A stretch of DNA of 64,000 nucleotides from Streptomyces lucensis JCM 4490 (GCF_014650035.1 NZ_BMUE01000001.1:434001-498000), one strand, 5' to 3'. Positions 26,500 to 34,878 are shown, counted from the first letter of the stretch. The notes: generated from the letters alone by a model not told the origin. Made by a program: numbers and translations.

Positions 26500-26880
26500 A
26501 TGAGAAGACCGGACGGGGACCGGGGACAGGTGAGCATCGAGTTACTCGGGATGACCCCGCTGATCGTCCTGACGCTGGTGCTCGTGTGGCAGGCCGTGCT
26601 CGTGGGGTACACCTTCACGCTCGCCGGGAACGCCGCGGACGAAGCGGTGCGGGCGGGCACGGCGGCCGCACCGGGGGGCGCACGCCAGGCCGCCTGCGCG
26701 GCGGAGGGAACGAAGCACCTGTCGTCGGCATGGAGGGACGGCGCCACGGTGTCCTGCGGCGGCAGCGGATACGTGACGGCCGAGGTGAGGCTGCACGTCC
26801 CCGTCCTCTTTCCCGGCCTGATCGACTTCCCGGCCGAGGTGACCGGACACGCGGGAGCGGTCGAGGAGGTGAAGCGCTGA
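26500..26880 (+). CDS. TadE-like pseudopilin, contains a TTA codon
   Basis: The protein has 126 residues. The N-terminus RGQVSIELLG fits the Flp prepilin motif G|xxxxE, with cleavage expected after Gly9 and Glu14 at +5. One membrane helix follows (MTPLIVLTLVLVWQAVLVGYTF), then a short outer domain with two cysteines. TadE proteins are minor pilins processed by the same prepilin peptidase. Leu15 is encoded by TTA (26542-26544), the codon read only by the bldA tRNA in Streptomyces. Six bases separate it from cpaE and one from the next gene. Confidence 0.88.
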   Translation: MRRPDGDRGQVSIELLGMTPLIVLTLVLVWQAVLVGYTFTLAGNAADEAVRAGTAAAPGGARQAACAAEGTKHLSSAWRDGATVSCGGSGYVTAEVRLHVPVLFPGLIDFPAEVTGHAGAVEEVKR

Positions 26881-26881
26881 C

Positions 26882-27226
26882 ATGGCCGACAGGCGCGGAC
26901 GACGCGACGCGGGCCAGGTGGCCATCGAATACCTGGGGTTCATCCCCGTCCTGCTGATCGTGGCCATGGCGGGCATCCAGATCGGAGCCGTCGCCTACGC
27001 GGCCGAGCAGGCCGGTACGGCGGCCCGCGCGGGAGCGCGAGCGGCCTCGCTGCGGCAGGACGCGCAGCAGGCGTGCGCGGCAGCCGTCAGCGGTGGGATC
27101 AGCGTGAGCTGCGCCCGCACGGAGCACGGCGACTCCGTCGAGGTCACCGCCACGGTCCGCATCCCGAAGATCATCTGGGGACTCGGGGACGCCACCAGGA
27201 CCGCCACCATGCCGCTCGACCACTAG
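26882..27226 (+). CDS. Second TadE-like pseudopilin
   Basis: The protein has 114 residues with the prepilin motif AGQVAIEYLG near residue 12, one membrane helix (FIPVLLIVAMAGIQIGAVAYA) and a short outer domain with two cysteines. It resembles the preceding gene in layout but is clearly diverged. Paired minor pseudopilins (TadE/TadF) are normal for Tad loci. Its start lies one base after the previous stop. Confidence 0.85.
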   Translation: MADRRGRRDAGQVAIEYLGFIPVLLIVAMAGIQIGAVAYAAEQAGTAARAGARAASLRQDAQQACAAAVSGGISVSCARTEHGDSVEVTATVRIPKIIWGLGDATRTATMPLDH

Positions 27227-27249
27227 CCAGCACCGAGGAGCTGCGGACC

Positions 27250-28587
27250 ATGAGTCTCAGGGCACGCATCAACACCCCGGAGGAGCACGCCGGCCGGGGC
27301 GAGGACGGGCACCTGGTCGCCTCCTACCGCGCCAAGCTGCTGGAGGAGATCGACCTCGCGGAGATGAGCTCGCTGGCCGCCGCCGAACGCAGGGCGCGGC
27401 TGGAGCGGGTGCTCGGGCACATCATCAGCCGCGAGGGCCCCGTGCTGTCGACGGCGGAACGCTCCCAGCTGATCCGCCGGGTCGTGGACGAGGCGCTGGG
27501 CCTCGGCATCCTCGAACCACTCCTCGAGGACGCCTCGATCACCGAGATCATGGTCAACGGCCCGGACGCGATCTTCGTCGAACGCGGCGGCCGCGTCGAA
27601 CAGTTGCCGCTCCGCTTCGTCTCCGCCGACCAGCTGATGCAGACCATCGAGCGGATCGTCTCCACGGTCAACCGCAGGGTCGACGAGTCGAACCCGATGG
27701 TGGACGCCCGCCTCCCCTCCGGCGAGCGCGTCAACGTCATCATCCCGCCGCTCTCCCTGACCGGCCCCACCCTCACCATCCGGCGCTTCCCGCGCTCGTT
27801 CACCCTCCAGGAACTGATCGGCTTCGGCTCGCTCGACGAGCACATGGTGTACCTGCTGGCCGGCCTGGTGCAGGCGAAGTTCAACATCATCGTCTCCGGC
27901 GCGACCGGCACCGGGAAGACGACCCTGCTCAACGCCCTCTCGGGACTGATCCCGCCGCACGAGCGCATCATCACCATCGAGGACTCCGCCGAACTCCAGC
28001 TGCAGCAGACGCACGTGGTCCGCCTGGAGTCCCGCCCGCCGAACGTCGAGGGCAAGGGCCAGGTCACCATCCGCGACCTCGTGCGCAACTCCCTGCGGAT
28101 GCGCCCCGACCGGATCGTGGTCGGCGAGGTCCGCGGCGGCGAGTCACTGGACATGCTCCAGGCCATGTCCACCGGCCACGACGGCTCCCTCGCCACCGTG
28201 CACGCCAACAGCGCCGAGGACGCCCTCACCCGGCTGCAGACCCTCGCCTCCATGTCCGACGTCGAGGTGCCCTTCGTCGCGTTGCACGACCAGATCAACA
28301 GCGCCGTCGACGTCATCGTCCAGCTCACCCGGTTCGCCGACGGCGCCCGCCGCATCACCGAGATCGCCCTGCTCGACAGCCACGGCGGGGAGCCCTACCG
28401 GCTGGCGACCGTGGCCCGCTTCGACGCGCAGCCCATGACCGCGGACGGCCGGGTGTACGGCGCCTTCCAGTACTTCCCGCTGCCCCGCCGCACCGCCGAC
28501 CGCCTCTACATGGCGAGCCAGCCCCTCCCACAGGCCTTCGGCGTCGCCCACCGCGCGGACCAGCTCGCCACCCGAGAAGCCAGGTAG
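27250..28587 (+). CDS. cpaF: Pilus assembly ATPase CpaF/TadA
   Basis: The protein has 445 residues of the secretion ATPase (GspE/VirB11) superfamily. The Walker A box SGATGTGKTTLLNAL has Lys223. Other motifs are TIEDSAELQL (Asp box), MRPDRIVVGEVRGGE (Walker B region) and STGHDGSLATVHANS (His box). CpaF powers pilin polymerisation from the cytoplasmic face. The ATG at 27250 gives the standard N-terminus; upstream residues in frame overlap the previous gene and are not credible. Confidence 0.95.
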   Translation: MSLRARINTPEEHAGRGEDGHLVASYRAKLLEEIDLAEMSSLAAAERRARLERVLGHIISREGPVLSTAERSQLIRRVVDEALGLGILEPLLEDASITEIMVNGPDAIFVERGGRVEQLPLRFVSADQLMQTIERIVSTVNRRVDESNPMVDARLPSGERVNVIIPPLSLTGPTLTIRRFPRSFTLQELIGFGSLDEHMVYLLAGLVQAKFNIIVSGATGTGKTTLLNALSGLIPPHERIITIEDSAELQLQQTHVVRLESRPPNVEGKGQVTIRDLVRNSLRMRPDRIVVGEVRGGESLDMLQAMSTGHDGSLATVHANSAEDALTRLQTLASMSDVEVPFVALHDQINSAVDVIVQLTRFADGARRITEIALLDSHGGEPYRLATVARFDAQPMTADGRVYGAFQYFPLPRRTADRLYMASQPLPQAFGVAHRADQLATREAR

Positions 28588-28599
28588 GTAGGCCACCCC

Positions 28600-29544
28600 A
28601 TGGAACTCCACACCCTCGTCCAGCTCACCACCGGCGTGACGCTGCTGACCGGCGTCCTGGCGGTGGCCGGCGTACACGCCTACGCCTCGGGCCGGGCGCG
28701 GCGCGCCGCCCTCGTCGACCGCCTCACGCAGGCCGGCGCGTCCGCGGGCACCGGCCGACGGCGCCGCTTCCGCGACCTCGACCGGCGGCTGCGCCGCACC
28801 CGCTTCGGACGATGGCTGGAACTGCGGCTCGCGACGACCGGACTGGACGTCACCCCCGGTGAGTTCTTCGTCGGCATGCTGGGCGCGGTCGCCGCGCTCT
28901 GGCTGATCGGCCAGGCCACCCTGGCCCCCTTCTTCGGCCCCCTCGCCGGCCTGCTGGGCATCTGGGGCGCGGTCCAGTTCCTCAACTGGCAACGACAGAA
29001 ACGCATCGAACGCTTCATCGGCCAACTCCCCGAACTGGCGCGCATCCTGGCCAACGCCACCCAGGCCGGACTCGCCCTGCGGACCGCGATCGGCATGGCC
29101 GCGGAGGAGCTGGAGGCCCCGGCGGGCGAGGAACTGGGCAAGGTCGCCGACCAGCTGGCCGTCGGCCACTCACTGGACGACGCGCTCGGCGAACTCGCCG
29201 ACCGCCTCCCCTCGCGCGAACTCGTCGTCCTGGTCACGACCCTCGTGCTGTCCAACCGGGCGGGCGGCCAGGTGGTGTCCGCCCTGCGGAACCTGACCGA
29301 GACGCTGGAGGAACGCAAGGAGACCCGGCGCGAGATCCGCACCCAGCTCTCCCAGGTGACCATGACGTCGTACGCCGTCCCCGTCCTCGGCGTCGGCGCC
29401 CTGTTCCTGATGAACGGCGTCAAGGACGGCGCCCTGGCACGCATGACCGGCTCCCCGGTCGGCCAGGCCTGCGTGCTCATCGCGTTCGCCATGTACGCCG
29501 TCGGCTTCGTCCTCATCCGGCGCCTGAGCCGGATCGACGTCTGA
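28600..29544 (+). CDS. tadB: Tad platform membrane protein TadB (GspF family)
   Basis: The protein has 314 residues: an N-terminal helix, a paired central hydrophobic region (GMLGAVAALWLIGQATLAPFF in part), the GspF/TadC cytoplasmic domain (FIGQLPELARILANATQAGL ... LVVLVTTLVLSNRAGG) and a C-terminal helix. TadB and TadC form the inner-membrane platform on which CpaF acts. Gene order cpaF-tadB-tadC is canonical; spacing to tadC is 17 bp. Confidence 0.9.
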   Translation: MELHTLVQLTTGVTLLTGVLAVAGVHAYASGRARRAALVDRLTQAGASAGTGRRRRFRDLDRRLRRTRFGRWLELRLATTGLDVTPGEFFVGMLGAVAALWLIGQATLAPFFGPLAGLLGIWGAVQFLNWQRQKRIERFIGQLPELARILANATQAGLALRTAIGMAAEELEAPAGEELGKVADQLAVGHSLDDALGELADRLPSRELVVLVTTLVLSNRAGGQVVSALRNLTETLEERKETRREIRTQLSQVTMTSYAVPVLGVGALFLMNGVKDGALARMTGSPVGQACVLIAFAMYAVGFVLIRRLSRIDV

Positions 29545-29561
29545 GAGAGGGAGACGACGGC

Positions 29562-30449
29562 ATGGCACTTCTCCTCGCCCTCCTCATGGGCCTCGGCGTC
29601 TGGGGCGCCTTCGCCGGCATCCGCATGTACCGCGCGGACGCCAAGCTCCCCGCCGACCTCGCCCTGGCCCTGGAGGTCGGCGCCACCCGCACCGGCGCGG
29701 TCGGCTCGGTCGTCGACCGGATGGGCATGCGCTACGCCCCCGCGGTGCTGCGCCTCATGGGCCCGCGACTGGTGACCAAGTACCGCCGCAAGATCGACCT
29801 CGCGGGCAACCCCGGCGGCCTGACCATCGACCGCTACGCCGCCCGCCGCGCGGTCTACGGCGCGCTGGGCGCGGTCGGCTTCCTGGTGTTCCTGCTGCGC
29901 GGCCAGTGGTTCGTCGCCCTGCTCCTGCTGCTGTTCGGCGCCTTCTGGACGGAGGTGGGCATCTGGTCGGCGATCCGCGTCCGCAAGGACGTCATCGAGC
30001 GCACGCTGCCCGACTTCCTGGACGTGCTCGCGGTGGTGGTCAGCGCCGGCCTCGGCTTCCGCCAGGCCCTGGACCGTGTCGCCTCCCGCTACGAAGGCCC
30101 CTGGGCCGACGAACTGCGCATCACGCTACGGCAGATGGACCTCGGCATGAGCCGCCGTCAGGCCTTCGCGGAGCTGCGCCGGCGCAACGACTCCGAGCAG
30201 GTCGCCATGTTCGTCACGGCGCTGCAGCAGGGGGAGGAACTGGGCGCCCCGATCGTGGACACCCTGGTCTCCCTGGCCAAGGACATGCGCCGCACCGACG
30301 CCCAGAACGCCCGCCGCAAGGCCGCCCGCGCCGTGCCCAAGGCCACGCTGATGATCACCACGTTCATGGTCCCGGCCACGATGCTCCTGCTGGGCGCGGG
30401 ACTGCTGCTGGGCTCCGGGGTCGACTTCGGCTCGCTCACGGGGAAGTGA
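29562..30449 (+). CDS. tadC: Tad platform membrane protein TadC (GspF family)
   Basis: The protein has 295 residues with a GspF/TadC domain: TLPDFLDVLAVVVSAGLGF, RQAFAELRRRND and a late FVTALQQGEELG, flanked by two hydrophobic segments at each end. It is a paralogue of TadB. The stop codon lies seven bases before the histidine kinase start, so pilus assembly and the two-component genes are on one transcript. Confidence 0.9.
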   Translation: MALLLALLMGLGVWGAFAGIRMYRADAKLPADLALALEVGATRTGAVGSVVDRMGMRYAPAVLRLMGPRLVTKYRRKIDLAGNPGGLTIDRYAARRAVYGALGAVGFLVFLLRGQWFVALLLLLFGAFWTEVGIWSAIRVRKDVIERTLPDFLDVLAVVVSAGLGFRQALDRVASRYEGPWADELRITLRQMDLGMSRRQAFAELRRRNDSEQVAMFVTALQQGEELGAPIVDTLVSLAKDMRRTDAQNARRKAARAVPKATLMITTFMVPATMLLLGAGLLLGSGVDFGSLTGK

Positions 30450-30456
30450 GGACGGC

Positions 30457-31944
30457 GTGACGGTGACCGGGGTGAGCGGGGTGACGGTGAGGGCCCGCGG
30501 GGAACGCGTGCGGGGAACCCCCTTCGGGGCGAGGCTGCGCGCGGCCGGGAGCCGGTTCGTACGGCGCTCCGCCGGAGCGGGGCCCGGGCCCCGGGGCGGG
30601 GCGGGCGGGGGAGCGGCGGGCGAGCAGGAGGGGACCGGGGCCGGACCCGTCAGCGCGGTGGTGCACGGGGCACGGACGCCCGCGACCGAATCCTCCGAGA
30701 AGCTCCAGGTGCGCGCGCTGCAGGCGATGTGCCGGCAGGTCTTCGGCTTCCGGATCGCCATGATCGCGCTGGCCGCCCCCGCGGCCCTGCTCAACGCCGC
30801 CCCCGGCCTGGGCGCCCGGCTGGTCGGCGCGGCCGTGGTCGTCACCTTCATGGCGTCCTACGTCCTCTTCCGCGACTGGGCGCGCTTCGGCCCCCTCCTC
30901 CTGCGCCACCCCAGCCTCCTGGCGGCCGACACCCTCTGCGGCTCCCTGCTCCTCGTCTCGGCGGGCCCGGACACCACCCTCGCCTACGCCAGCGTGTGCA
31001 CGCCGCTCGTGGCCGGCCTGGTCTACAGCTGGCGCGGCGCGGCCTGCTTCGCCTCCCTGCAGTCCCTGATCCTGCTCCTGGTCCAGGCCACACTGAAGGC
31101 AGACCGGCACGCGCCCGTCGCCGAGGCCCTGTTCCTGCCCGGCCTGTGCGTCATCGCCGGCGCCATGGGCTCCACCCTGCGCAACCTGATGCTCCGCTTC
31201 GGCGCCGCGACCCAGGCCCTGACGGCGGTCCAGGCGCGCCTCGCGGCGGCGGAGGCGGTGAGCGCCGAACGCGCCCGGCTGGCCCGTGAGATGCACGACT
31301 CCGTGGCCAAGACCCTGTACGGCGTAGCGCTCGCGGCGGACGGGCTGGCGACGACGGCCTCGGTCGACGCGCCCGATCCCGCCCGCATAAGACAACAGGC
31401 GGAACTGGTGTCCCGCTCGGCGCGCAGGGCGGCCGCGGAGTCACGGGAACTGCTGACGGACCTGCGCCGGGAGCGGCCGGGCGGCCAGGAGCGGACCACG
31501 GCGTGGCAGGACCTGCGCTGCCGTGCCGCCGCCTTCACCGCCCGCACCGGCCTGCCCGTCACCTGTCACTGGCCGTCCGACGCCGGTCTGCCCCCGCTGC
31601 CCGTCGAGCTGACCCGCCACGTCCTGGCCATCGCGGCGGAGGCGTGGGAGAACGCCCACCGCCACGCGTCCGCGACCCACGTGGACGTGCACACCGCCGT
31701 CCACGGCGACCTGCTGCGCCTGACGATCCACGACGACGGCACGGGCCTGCCGCCCGGCACTTCGCTGGAACAGCTGCGCACGAGCGGTCACTTCGGCCTG
31801 CTCGGCATGGTCGAGCGGGCGGCCCAGGCGGGCGCCCGCATCCGCATCGGCCGGGGCGGACGGGCACGGGGTACGGAGGTGCGGGTGGAACTCCCGCTGA
31901 GGACCACGAACGACCGAGCCGCCCCGTTCCGCCAGGAAGCCTGA
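30457..31944 (+). CDS. Membrane histidine kinase (NarL/DesK type) within the Tad locus
   Basis: The protein has 495 residues. A ~70-residue basic, Gly-rich N-terminus precedes five to six hydrophobic helices (about 105-240). A HisKA_3 domain follows, with the phospho-acceptor in REMHDSVAKTLYGVAL (His280), then an HATPase domain with HVLAIAAEAWENAHRHA and IHDDGTGLPPG. Such kinases phosphorylate LuxR-type regulators like the one encoded 12 bp downstream. The signal is unknown, and there is no large extracellular sensor loop. Confidence 0.92.
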   Translation: MTVTGVSGVTVRARGERVRGTPFGARLRAAGSRFVRRSAGAGPGPRGGAGGGAAGEQEGTGAGPVSAVVHGARTPATESSEKLQVRALQAMCRQVFGFRIAMIALAAPAALLNAAPGLGARLVGAAVVVTFMASYVLFRDWARFGPLLLRHPSLLAADTLCGSLLLVSAGPDTTLAYASVCTPLVAGLVYSWRGAACFASLQSLILLLVQATLKADRHAPVAEALFLPGLCVIAGAMGSTLRNLMLRFGAATQALTAVQARLAAAEAVSAERARLAREMHDSVAKTLYGVALAADGLATTASVDAPDPARIRQQAELVSRSARRAAAESRELLTDLRRERPGGQERTTAWQDLRCRAAAFTARTGLPVTCHWPSDAGLPPLPVELTRHVLAIAAEAWENAHRHASATHVDVHTAVHGDLLRLTIHDDGTGLPPGTSLEQLRTSGHFGLLGMVERAAQAGARIRIGRGGRARGTEVRVELPLRTTNDRAAPFRQEA

Positions 31945-31956
31945 GAGGAGGCACCG

Positions 31957-32715
31957 ATGCAGCACACCGACCCCCGCCCCGACTTCCCCCCGCCCACGTC
32001 CGGGCCCCCGCCCCTGCGGCTGCTGGTCGCCGACGACAACCCCGTGGTCCGCGCGGGCCTGACCGCCCTGCTCTCGGGCCGCCCGGACACCACGGTGGTG
32101 GCGGAGGCCGCGGACGGCCTCGAGGCCTACGAGGCGGCGCTGCGGCACCGGCCCGACGTCATCCTCCTGGACGTCCGCATGCCCGGCGTCGACGGAATCT
32201 CCGCATTGCCGCACCTGGTGCGGCTGGCTCCCGTCATGATGCTGACGTACAGCCACGAGACCGGAACGGTGCGGGAGGCGCTGCGGCTGGGGGCGGGGGG
32301 ATACCTGGTGCACGGCGAGTTCACGACGGAGCAGTTGGCGCGGGCGGTACGGGACGTACGGGAGGGGCGGCCGCATGTGACGCCGGGGGCGGCGAGGGCG
32401 TTACTGACGGAGCTGCGGGAAAGTGCACCTGCACACACGGACACGCAACCCCCGCCGATTTTAGGCGCAATTCCCCCTCAACCTCTTTCGCAAATGCAAC
32501 CGAATGTGGGAGAGTCCTTCCGGTCGCGGTTCCGGCTGAGTACAAGGGAGGCGGAGATCATGGACCTCATCGCGTCCGGCATGACCAACCAGCAGATCGC
32601 CGCCGCCTGCTTCATCTCCGAGAAGACGGTCAAGAACCACATCAACCGCATCTTCGCCAAGCTCCACAGCACGACGAGGTCCCAGGCCGCCGCGAAGTGG
32701 CTGGGGGTGGCCTGA
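31957..32715 (+). CDS. LuxR-family response regulator with two TTA codons
   Basis: The protein has 252 residues: receiver domain (LLVADDNPVVRAGLTALL, acceptor Asp72 in ILLDVRMPG), an unusual ~45-residue linker and a C-terminal LuxR/NarL helix-turn-helix (TREAEIMDLIASGMTNQQIA ... EKTVKNHINRIF). Leu149 (32401-32403) and Leu169 (32461-32463) are TTA codons, and the DNA between them (ATTTTAGGCGCAATTCCCCC and following) is much poorer in GC than the rest. Translation should therefore depend on bldA tRNA. It is the cognate partner of the upstream kinase and the obvious regulator of the pilin promoter just downstream. Confidence 0.93.
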   Translation: MQHTDPRPDFPPPTSGPPPLRLLVADDNPVVRAGLTALLSGRPDTTVVAEAADGLEAYEAALRHRPDVILLDVRMPGVDGISALPHLVRLAPVMMLTYSHETGTVREALRLGAGGYLVHGEFTTEQLARAVRDVREGRPHVTPGAARALLTELRESAPAHTDTQPPPILGAIPPQPLSQMQPNVGESFRSRFRLSTREAEIMDLIASGMTNQQIAAACFISEKTVKNHINRIFAKLHSTTRSQAAAKWLGVA

Positions 32716-32749
32716 GGTGCCGGGGCGGGGCAACGGTGACGACCGCCAG

Positions 32750-32806
32750 TGGGCCCAGGGTTGGGCCCAGGGGCCCATTGGTCAGGGCGGCTCGGTGCCG
32801 TACGTT
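32750..32806 (+). promoter_or_regulatory. Attenuator-like hairpins and promoter of the pilin gene
   Basis: TGGGCCCAGGG occurs twice in tandem (32750-32760 and 32762-32772), and GGGCCCA at 71-77 can pair with either TGGGCCC, giving mutually exclusive stems after the regulator gene. Immediately after this, TTGGTC (32778-32783), 17 bp, and TACGTT (32801-32806) form a good vegetative-type promoter, placing a start site about 28 bases before the pilin ATG. Confidence 0.6.
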
Positions 32807-32840
32807 GCCCGGGTCCGAGGCGAAGCTGGAGGCGAAGACC

Positions 32841-33038
32841 ATGAGCAAGTGGTTCAACACCACTGTCGCGTACCTGCATGCCCGCGCCGCGCGAAGCGAC
32901 CGGGGGCAGACCGCGGTGGAGTACCTCGGCATCATCGCAGTGGTGGTGGCCATCGTGCTGGCGATCACGGGTACGAGCATCGGCCAGTCGATCTACGACG
33001 CCATCACCCAGAAGATCTCCGAGGTCACCGGCGGCTGA
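32841..33038 (+). CDS. flp: Flp-type pilin (major prepilin)
   Basis: The protein has 65 residues. A basic 22-residue leader ends at Gly22, followed by QTAVEYLG, so the class IVb prepilin motif G|xxxxEY is intact with Glu27 at +5. A single hydrophobic helix (IIAVVVAIVLAITGTSIGQ) and a short polar tail complete it, matching the very small Flp pilins. GGAGG at 32829-32833 is the ribosome site. The gene has its own promoter, as expected for a subunit needed in large amounts. The peptidase that would cut the leader is not in this window. Confidence 0.9.
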   Translation: MSKWFNTTVAYLHARAARSDRGQTAVEYLGIIAVVVAIVLAITGTSIGQSIYDAITQKISEVTGG

Positions 33039-33625
33039 TACGTCCTCACCGGTACCACGACACAGGGCAGGCCTTCCCCATCTACCTCACGGTGGTGGCA
33101 GGTCTGCTCTTCCTTGCGCTTGCCTATCTCGCGGTGGGTCAGGCAGCGGTGAACCGGAGCAGCGCTCAGACGGCGGCAGACGCCGCGGCGCTCGCGGCGG
33201 CTCAGAAGACCCGTGACCGACTTGCCACCGAATGGCTTGAGGACGTACTCGATCCGGACAAATGGCCGGAGATCTTTGCAGGCGGCGGAGGCGGCAATTT
33301 CTGCTCGCACGCCGATCAGCTCGCAGCGCAGAACCAAGCGCACGTGCGCAGCTGCGTTCCGGACGCGCTCGCCTATACCGTCGCGGTCGAAACCGACAAG
33401 CCTGTCGGTCGTTCAGTAATCCCGGGTACCGAGGGCGTGACCTCGACGGCAACCGCTCACGCAGTCATTGAGCCGTTGTGCTCGTTCGATCCCGTGGACG
33501 GTGACGCCAAGCCCGACAAGCTGCCGACGCTCGCCTGCAAGGAACGGGAGTGGGCCCTGAGCCCAGATGATCTCAACGATCTCCCGGGTCCTACCGATCT
33601 CTTCGACGTGCACCTGGCCGATTGA
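33035..33625 (+). CDS. TadG/TadE-like pilus protein without a normal start codon
   Basis: The coding frame begins just past the pilin stop and reads ...RYHDTGQAFPIYLTVVAGLLFLALAYLAVGQAA, the usual N-terminal anchor of actinobacterial TadG-like proteins. A ~150-residue outer domain with four cysteines follows. No ATG, GTG or TTG exists in frame near this point. CTG at 33035 (overlapping the pilin TGA) and ATA at 33038 are the only nearby candidates, with GAGG 10 bases before the CTG. The nearest GTG would add ~60 residues read across the pilin gene. Third-position GC is clearly lower than in the neighbours. Either translation starts at a rare codon coupled to the pilin, or the start has been lost. 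Confidence 0.7.
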   Translation: MIRPHRYHDTGQAFPIYLTVVAGLLFLALAYLAVGQAAVNRSSAQTAADAAALAAAQKTRDRLATEWLEDVLDPDKWPEIFAGGGGGNFCSHADQLAAQNQAHVRSCVPDALAYTVAVETDKPVGRSVIPGTEGVTSTATAHAVIEPLCSFDPVDGDAKPDKLPTLACKEREWALSPDDLNDLPGPTDLFDVHLAD

Positions 33626-33659
33626 CGGGCGAACAATGAGCAAAGAAGGAAGCGGAGCC

Positions 33660-34238
33660 ATGAGCATTCGGTTCACTGCCAAGGCCAGCAGGGGGATGGT
33701 CGCGTTGACGGTCGTGGCCGGCCTGGCGCTCGGCGCTGTCGGCTGCGACGGTGGCGGCGACGACCATAAGGCGGACAGCCCGGCGTCCGCTTCGAAGGCT
33801 GGCGGATCGCGGCCGAGTGCGCAGGAAGGACAGTCGGACCAGCCCTTGGCGGAGCTGAAGGGCTCGGACGGTCTGCTTCTCCAAGTCACTTCGGCGCGAC
33901 GTGATTCAGGTGGCTTCGTCACCATCAACGGTTCCTTGAAGAACGATGGCGCCAGGAGCATTGTCATCCCATCCGCCTTGAGTGGCAACGAGACGGAGAT
34001 CATCAGGAACGGGAGGTCCTTCGGCGGAGCCACACTGGTCGATCCCAAGGGAAAGAAGCGGTACTACGTGCTGCGGGACACGGAGGGCCGTCCGTTGACG
34101 ACCACCGGCTTCTCGACCATCAAGGCCGGTGACAGCCTGGCGGTCTTCATGCAGTTCCCGGCTCCGCCTGCGAACACGGACGAGGTGGAGTTCCAGCTGC
34201 CGACGTTCGCCTCCGCCAGCATCCAGATCTCCGGGTGA
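33660..34238 (+). CDS. Small lipoprotein of the Tad locus
   Basis: The protein has 192 residues. The signal sequence ends in the lipobox LGAVGC, so Cys becomes lipidated and anchors the protein outside the membrane. A Gly/Ser/Asp-rich linker leads to a beta-rich domain (LLLQVTSARRDSGGFVTINGSLKN ... FMQFPAPPANTDEVEFQLPTF in parts) resembling DUF4352-like immunoglobulin folds. The ATG at 33660 follows AAGGAAG; another ATG lies eight codons upstream. It sits between the TadG-like and OmpA-like genes with the same orientation and short gaps. Confidence 0.75.
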   Translation: MSIRFTAKASRGMVALTVVAGLALGAVGCDGGGDDHKADSPASASKAGGSRPSAQEGQSDQPLAELKGSDGLLLQVTSARRDSGGFVTINGSLKNDGARSIVIPSALSGNETEIIRNGRSFGGATLVDPKGKKRYYVLRDTEGRPLTTTGFSTIKAGDSLAVFMQFPAPPANTDEVEFQLPTFASASIQISG

Positions 34239-34245
34239 GGCCGAA

Positions 34246-34878
34246 GTGACCCCCACACCTCGTCTCGTTCTCCCCCTCGCGACCGCCGCCTTGCTGCTCG
34301 CCGCCGGTCTCCACGGCGCACCCCCCGCCCGGGCCGACGACACGGACCCCGGTGACCCCCCGGGTACCGAGCCCAGCGCCGCCGCGCCGGTGAAGGTCGA
34401 CCCCACCGATCCGGATCTGAAGCTGCCCGAGGGGGCCACGCTGGCGCAGGCCAAGGTGCTGGACATCAAGTCGGTCGTCGAGGACCAGAGCGGGGACGAG
34501 CGCCGGGAGGACACCAACGCCGACGTGACGTTCGCGCTGCAGGCCGAGGTGCTGTTCGGCAAGGACAGCGCCAAGCTCGGCGCGGAGGCGAAGGCCCGCA
34601 TCGCGTCCATCGCCACGGAGATCAAGAAGCAGAACGCCACCCGCGTCCGGGTCTTCGGCTTCACCGACGACCTCGGCTCCTCCGGGCACGGCGACGTCCT
34701 GTCCAAGCAGCGGGCCAACGCGGTGCAGGCCGTGCTGGACCAGGACCTGAACGACCCGGACATCACCTTCGACGTCCGCGGCTACGGCGAGCGGTACCCG
34801 ATCGCCGACAACTCCTCCGAGGAGGGCCGGCGCAAGAACCGGAGGGTCGAGGTCACCTTCCCGCGCACCGGGCAGTGA
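34246..34878 (+). CDS. Secreted OmpA-domain protein
   Basis: The protein has 210 residues. A signal peptide (LVLPLATAALLLAAGLHGAPPARA) and an acidic linker precede a C-terminal OmpA/MotB-like domain of ~110 residues (EVLFGKDSAKLGAEAKARI, VFGFTDDLGSSG, LSKQRANAVQAVL, NRRVEV). In Gram-negatives this domain binds peptidoglycan diaminopimelate; LL-diaminopimelate peptidoglycan is present in Streptomyces too. It starts seven bases after the lipoprotein stop, so it may fasten the pilus apparatus to the wall. That role is inferred from position. Confidence 0.85.
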   Translation: MTPTPRLVLPLATAALLLAAGLHGAPPARADDTDPGDPPGTEPSAAAPVKVDPTDPDLKLPEGATLAQAKVLDIKSVVEDQSGDERREDTNADVTFALQAEVLFGKDSAKLGAEAKARIASIATEIKKQNATRVRVFGFTDDLGSSGHGDVLSKQRANAVQAVLDQDLNDPDITFDVRGYGERYPIADNSSEEGRRKNRRVEVTFPRTGQ

